Assembly: GCF_000801105.2 (NCBI RefSeq)
Contig: NC_079513.1
Span: 20,800,273 to 20,864,272, forward strand
DNA from: Raphanus sativus
Lineage: Eukaryota; Streptophyta; Magnoliopsida; Brassicales; Brassicaceae
Length of the DNA stretch: 64,000 nt
Reading direction: 5' to 3'
This document shows, piece by piece, positions 59,740 to 64,000 of this stretch. Positions within the stretch are counted from its first letter, which is position 1. Every line of letters begins with the position of its first letter. Below the pieces are notes generated by a model. That model ran no database searches. It was given only the letters and a program-made list of their open reading frames with translations, and was not told where the DNA came from. The position numbers and the translations under genes were made by a program.

Positions 59740-62700
59740 ATGTGGAAGCTGACGTCACGATTCCGGCCACATATCAATTCGAACCAATGGTTGATTCGAC
59801 ACTTCAGCAGTGGAGAGGCCACCGGTCTCTACGGCTTCGAACACCTTAAAACAGCCGATGGGTTTCAACGTTTCGTCGCTGATGCCATTGAAAGGTTTTA
59901 TCTCTCTCTTCAATAGGGACAGTGTTGTTATGTTATTTTAGTTACCGAAGAAATCTTGTTTTCTTCTCAGGTCAGGGGAGTTAGTGAGCTACATATCAGG
60001 AATGCCTTCCTCTCCAGAGATTATTAAAGCCATGGATGAGATTTCAAACACTGTAGGTTTTATGTTTCTTATTACAATCTCTCTTTGCGTTCTTGTAGTG
60101 ATTATTGCTGTCTTATGAAAATCTTTTGTAGGTTTGCTGTGTTGTTGACTCTGCTGAACTCTGTAGACAAACCCATCCTGACAGGTCTTTATTCTCTCTA
60201 TCTCTCAGTACTTGGTTGGTTTAAGTTGTATTCATTTTTCCTTTAAACCGGGTTACTTTGCTCCCCATCTAATAGGGAATTTGTGGAGGCAGCTCACCAA
60301 GCAGCAATTGATATGAATGACTATCTACATGTGAGGTGACCAATGATTTTACTCATTTACCATTGTTCTTATTAAGACATGATTGAACTTAACCTTTTTC
60401 TAATCAGCTTTTGACCATTGTTCTTGTTAAGAAATGAGTATATGTAGCTGTCTGAAAAGATCTGCAATTTTGTTCTTGGGATTAGCTTAACCTTTTTTCT
60501 TTTGTATTGTTTGATTTTAACAGCAACTTAACACAAATCATACTTTGTATGCGGCGGTGAGAAAAGCAGAGCAAGAATCCAACTTGCTTACAGAAGAAGC
60601 AAGTAGGACAGCTCATCACCTCCGTATGGACTTTGAACGCGGTGGCATTCATCTAGACCCTGGTTCGTTATCTATATTTTTAACCCTTTTATTATGTATG
60701 TGCCTTTTTTTTTGTAATTTACATTCCTTTTTGCAGAGAAGCTAGATAAAGTGAATAACTTAACAACCAACATTTTTCAGCTGTGCAGCGAGTGAGTACC
60801 CCCATGAATGAATATAAACACAATTATTGAGTGATTCTTTGTGCTGTTAGTACTAACATCCTTTATGATTTAATATTCAGGTTCAGCCAAAACATTGCTA
60901 ATTATCCAGGATATGTTGATATATTTCCAGTATCACGCATCCCTCGACACCTCCATCATCTTCTCACCCCTGCCTTCGGAGCGGGTCTAAAAGGGTCTAA
61001 AAAATCAGCTCATGACTGGAAACAGAGGGGATTCCATATACCTACTGATCAACGAACCCTTTCTTCCATTTTGCAATGGACACCAGACGAAGAGGTTGTC
61101 TCTCTTACATTTTACCTTTACTGATACACAAATGTCATTTTTTAAATTACTTTTTTTTTTTCAGGTTAGAAAAAAGGTGTATATTAAAGGGAACTCTGTT
61201 CCTCACACAAATCACAGTGTTCTTGAGAAGCTGATTGCTTCACGCCATGAGCTTGCTCAGGTTAGTGCTTATTTTAATCTGTGTGACTGTATTCCACTTA
61301 CTGTAACTTTTTTCTTTCTTTCCTTTTTTTTGTGGTTGATGTCTCAGATGATGGGGTGTAATTCTTACGCTGACTTCATGGTAGAGACAAGCCTAGCAAA
61401 ATCGCCAAAGGTTGTAACATCGTTCCTACAAGAACTGAGCGAGACAGTCAAACCAAAGGCGGACCAAGTAAGCTCTGGCATTTTTTGTATGATATATTCT
61501 CGTCATGTTAAAATTATAGTTTCTAAATAATATGTTCCAATCTCCTTGTAGGAGTTCATTGCAATTAGAGACTTTAAACGAGAGAAAAGTGGTGATAAAT
61601 CAGCAGAACTAGAGCCATGGGATGAAACTTATTACACTTCAATGATGAAATCCTCTGTCAATGATCTAGACACTTCTGTAAGTTTGTTTCTCCTATTTGG
61701 TTTCTCTCTAATGTGTTGTCTTATCATTGCTCTGTTTTAAATTATTTACTTTTTACAGGTTGTGTCATCATATTTTCCTCTGCCTCAGTGTATTGAAGGA
61801 CTAAAAGTGCTTGTTGAATCATTATTTGGTGCAACGTTTCATACCCTTCCTATGGCTCCAGGCGAATCCTGGCACCCAGATGTGATTAAAATGTCTCTTC
61901 ATCACCCTGATGAGGTGGGCCCATCTTTTTTCCATAAGCATACCATCTTTTGGTGGCCTCAAATTCTCACAAATGTCGTCTCCTTTAGGGTGATCTAGGG
62001 TATCTTTACCTTGACTTGTACTCAAGAAAAGGCAAGTACCCTGGCTGTGCTAGCTTCGCAATCAAAGGAGGTCGCAAGATTTCTGATACAGAATATCAAC
62101 TTCCTGTATGTATCTTGGATCACATTTCATTGTTAAACCATATTCTTCTTTACAACTCTGCGTTTGCTGATGATCTGATTCTCTATTGCAGGTTTTGGCT
62201 CTTGTTTGCAATTTTTCTCGACCTCGTGATTCATCAGCGGTGGTGAAGCTTAATCACTCTGAAGTCGAAGTTCTGTTCCACGAGTTCGGCCATGCTCTGC
62301 ACTCTCTTCTCTCACGAACGGTGCTTGCTCAAAAACTTATTAGTCTGTCTTAATCCTTACTTAACTGATTGTGCTGTGTGTTCTGTGGATGTTGCAGGAG
62401 TACCAACACTTCTCCGGTACCCGGGTGGCTCTTGACTTAGCAGAAATGCCTTCAAATCTATTTGAGTGAGTTAACAACTCTCAACTATTCTATAGAACTG
62501 TTGTGTTGCAAAAACCTTCTAATGAATGTTCTCTTCCTCAGGTACTATGCATGGGACTATCGCCTCCTGAAGAGATTTGCTCGGCATTACTCAACCGGTG
62601 AGACAATACCCGAGAAGTTGGTGAGCTCTTTACAAGGTGCCAGGAACATGTTTGCTGCAACTGACATGCAACGCCAGGTCTTATTATTTGATTCAACCCT

Positions 62701-63271
62701 CAAATATATATATCAATATTCAAGAAATGGCTCAGAACAGAGTACCAGCATCCGTTTGTTTGTTTTTTGGTAGGTGTTTTATGCGTTGATAGACCAAAAG
62801 CTATTTGGGGAACAACCAGAGACATCAAGAAACTTGAGTAAACTCGTGGCTAAACTGAAACGAGAACACAGTAGCTGGAACCATGTCGAAGGAACACATT
62901 GGCATATACGATTCAGTCACCTACTCAACTATGGAGCAGGTCTCTCTCTCTCTAACATAAAATAAATGCATCATCCCAAGTGTTTTTTTCTATTTTTTCC
63001 TGTAACGTTGTTGGTGTGTCTATGTGCGGCAGGGTACTATAGCTACATTTACGCCAAGTGCTTCGCGTCGACCATATGGCAATCAGTATGCGAAGAGGAT
63101 CCGCTTTCGTTGAGCACGGGAACGTTGCTGAGAGAGAAGTTCTTTAAACATGGAGGAGCTAAAGATCCAGGGGAGCTGCTCGAGGATCTTGCGGGGAAAG
63201 AGATCATCAGTGTTCATGGTGAATGCATAGTTCCTGCAACCACATGCCTATTAAATGAGCTGAAACTGTGA
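59740..63271 (+). CDS. OCT1: Mitochondrial intermediate peptidase / Oct1 (M3 zinc metallopeptidase)
   Basis: Seventeen exons: 59740-59894, 59971-60052, 60132-60184, 60276-60330, 60524-60662, 60737-60791, 60881-61094, 61165-61260, 61348-61467, 61552-61677, 61759-61914, 61989-62105, 62192-62320, 62398-62465, 62542-62677, 62774-62939, 63033-63271, giving 701 aa. The start MWKLTSRFRPHINSNQWLIR is an arginine-rich, acid-free mitochondrial presequence. The M3 catalytic motif FHEFGHALH has zinc ligands H486 and H490; the third ligand is E515 in LAEMPSNLFE, at the normal spacing. The C-terminal GYYSYIYAK tyrosines are typical of the family. Oct1/MIP removes an octapeptide from imported matrix proteins after the main processing peptidase. 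All splice sites are GT-AG and the frame is intact. It matches At5g51540 by order. Confidence 0.94.
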
Positions 63272-64000
63272 AACAAGAGATAAAATAGTGGAAAAGAGAA
63301 GTATGTTGTATTCACATGGCAATTATCCTCATTGTTAATGGTTATGTGAGAAACCATCGTCGTCACTTGTGAATTTTGAATTTTGAATTTTATATTTTCC
63401 ATTTTTTTTAAAAAAATTGTGAACTTTTTATTTAGTTATTTTCTATTTAAATTTAATTTTATTTATTATTAATTTTTAATATATTTATTTAATTTTCTAA
63501 AATTTTTATTTTTTTTAATTTTTTTTGATTTTTTAAAAATTTTATTAAAAATTTTCGATTTTTATTTATTTTTTGGATTTTTATTTATTTATTTCGTTTA
63601 TTTTATTAATTAAATAATTATTTTTGAAAAATTACCTGCTGAACTGGTCAATTTTTTTATTTAGAGATTTTTTATGATACAAATATCACTTTGAAGGTTA
63701 AAAGTGTTAGTGAAAAAACTTCAAGGTTTAAAGTGCTAGTAAGTGACACTTTAAGGGTTTTTTATGCGATTTTCCCTATATTTATTTACAATCTTTTTTT
63801 TTTTTTTGGCAACGATTTATTTATTTATTTACAATCCTATTAATGGGTCTCGACGTCTCGTACTCTATTATTTTATACAAGTTTTCTGCTTTCAAAAGTT
63901 TTATATATTTGGCAATAAAGTTTTTGGTTTGTGTTTTGATCCACAACCATAAAACACTTATAAAATCTACTTAAATTCAGAATATTATTAACCAAAACCT
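63272..64000. other. AT-rich downstream spacer
   Basis: 3' flank of the peptidase gene, then very AT-rich DNA (63400-63640, runs of attttta) and low-complexity repeats ('ttaaaagtgttagtgaaaaaactt' near 63700). No gene is seen up to the window end. Confidence 0.5.

Noticed and set aside
1..64000. CRISPR arrays, bacterial operons, rRNA or tRNA genes
   Set aside because: None seen. The window is plant nuclear DNA; the only tRNA-like boxes belong to the SINEs.

Overview
This is a nuclear plant window, most likely from a Brassiceae genome (Brassica or Raphanus type; I cannot decide the species). It is AT-rich, its genes have many short GT-AG introns, and its spacers are full of small transposons. 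The proteins look like close relatives of Arabidopsis thaliana chromosome 5 genes. From memory, the order matches the interval from about At5g51230 to At5g51540: EMF2, ceramide kinase, SF1/BBP, F-box/LRR, LUC7, HSP23.5, RIN3, RGF5/GLV10, GH3, SKS2, pectin methylesterase, mitochondrial M3 peptidase. Many genes of that interval are missing, as expected for one fractionated subgenome copy after the Brassiceae triplication. Locus names are recollection and were not searched.

Layout: 1-7.6 kb is a repeat nest (a 2.5-kb Helitron, two further Helitron 5' ends, a 537-bp tandem duplication, an RNase H relic). 7.6-11.4 kb (+) is an EMF2-like Polycomb gene that is open throughout but lacks the first half of its VEFS box. 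13.0-16.7 kb (-) is ceramide kinase, followed by a head-to-tail Helitron dimer (17.0-18.2 kb). 19.9-22.2 kb (-) is intronless SF1/BBP. 23.4 kb (+) is a small secreted cysteine-rich peptide. 24.6-25.8 kb is a PIF/Harbinger-like element carrying a SOUL gene fragment. 28.5-30.1 kb (+) is an F-box/LRR gene and 31.1-32.6 kb (-) is LUC7. 33.1 kb is a decayed HSP23.5, followed by a textbook SINE and a relic of a RIN3-like E3 ligase. 36.3 kb (+) encodes an RGF/GOLVEN peptide precursor. 39.7-40.9 kb is a nest of MITEs with a MULE containing telomere-like repeats. 41.9-43.9 kb (+) is GH3. 45.1-45.6 kb (-) is an LTP3/LTP4-like lipid transfer protein. 46-52 kb is repeat-rich. 52.4-54.8 kb (+) is an SKU5-similar gene. 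55.1-58.6 kb (-) is a pectin methylesterase split by a 1.5-kb CACTA element. 59.7-63.3 kb (+) is the mitochondrial intermediate peptidase.

The genes do not form a pathway; they are linked by ancestral order. Several bear on growth and cell walls (RGF peptide, SKS, PME, GH3), RNA splicing (SF1 and LUC7 act at the branch point and the U1 snRNP) and chromatin (EMF2-like). Exon boundaries were chosen by hand from GT-AG sites and homology, and each multi-exon model was checked for an open frame and a length divisible by three.
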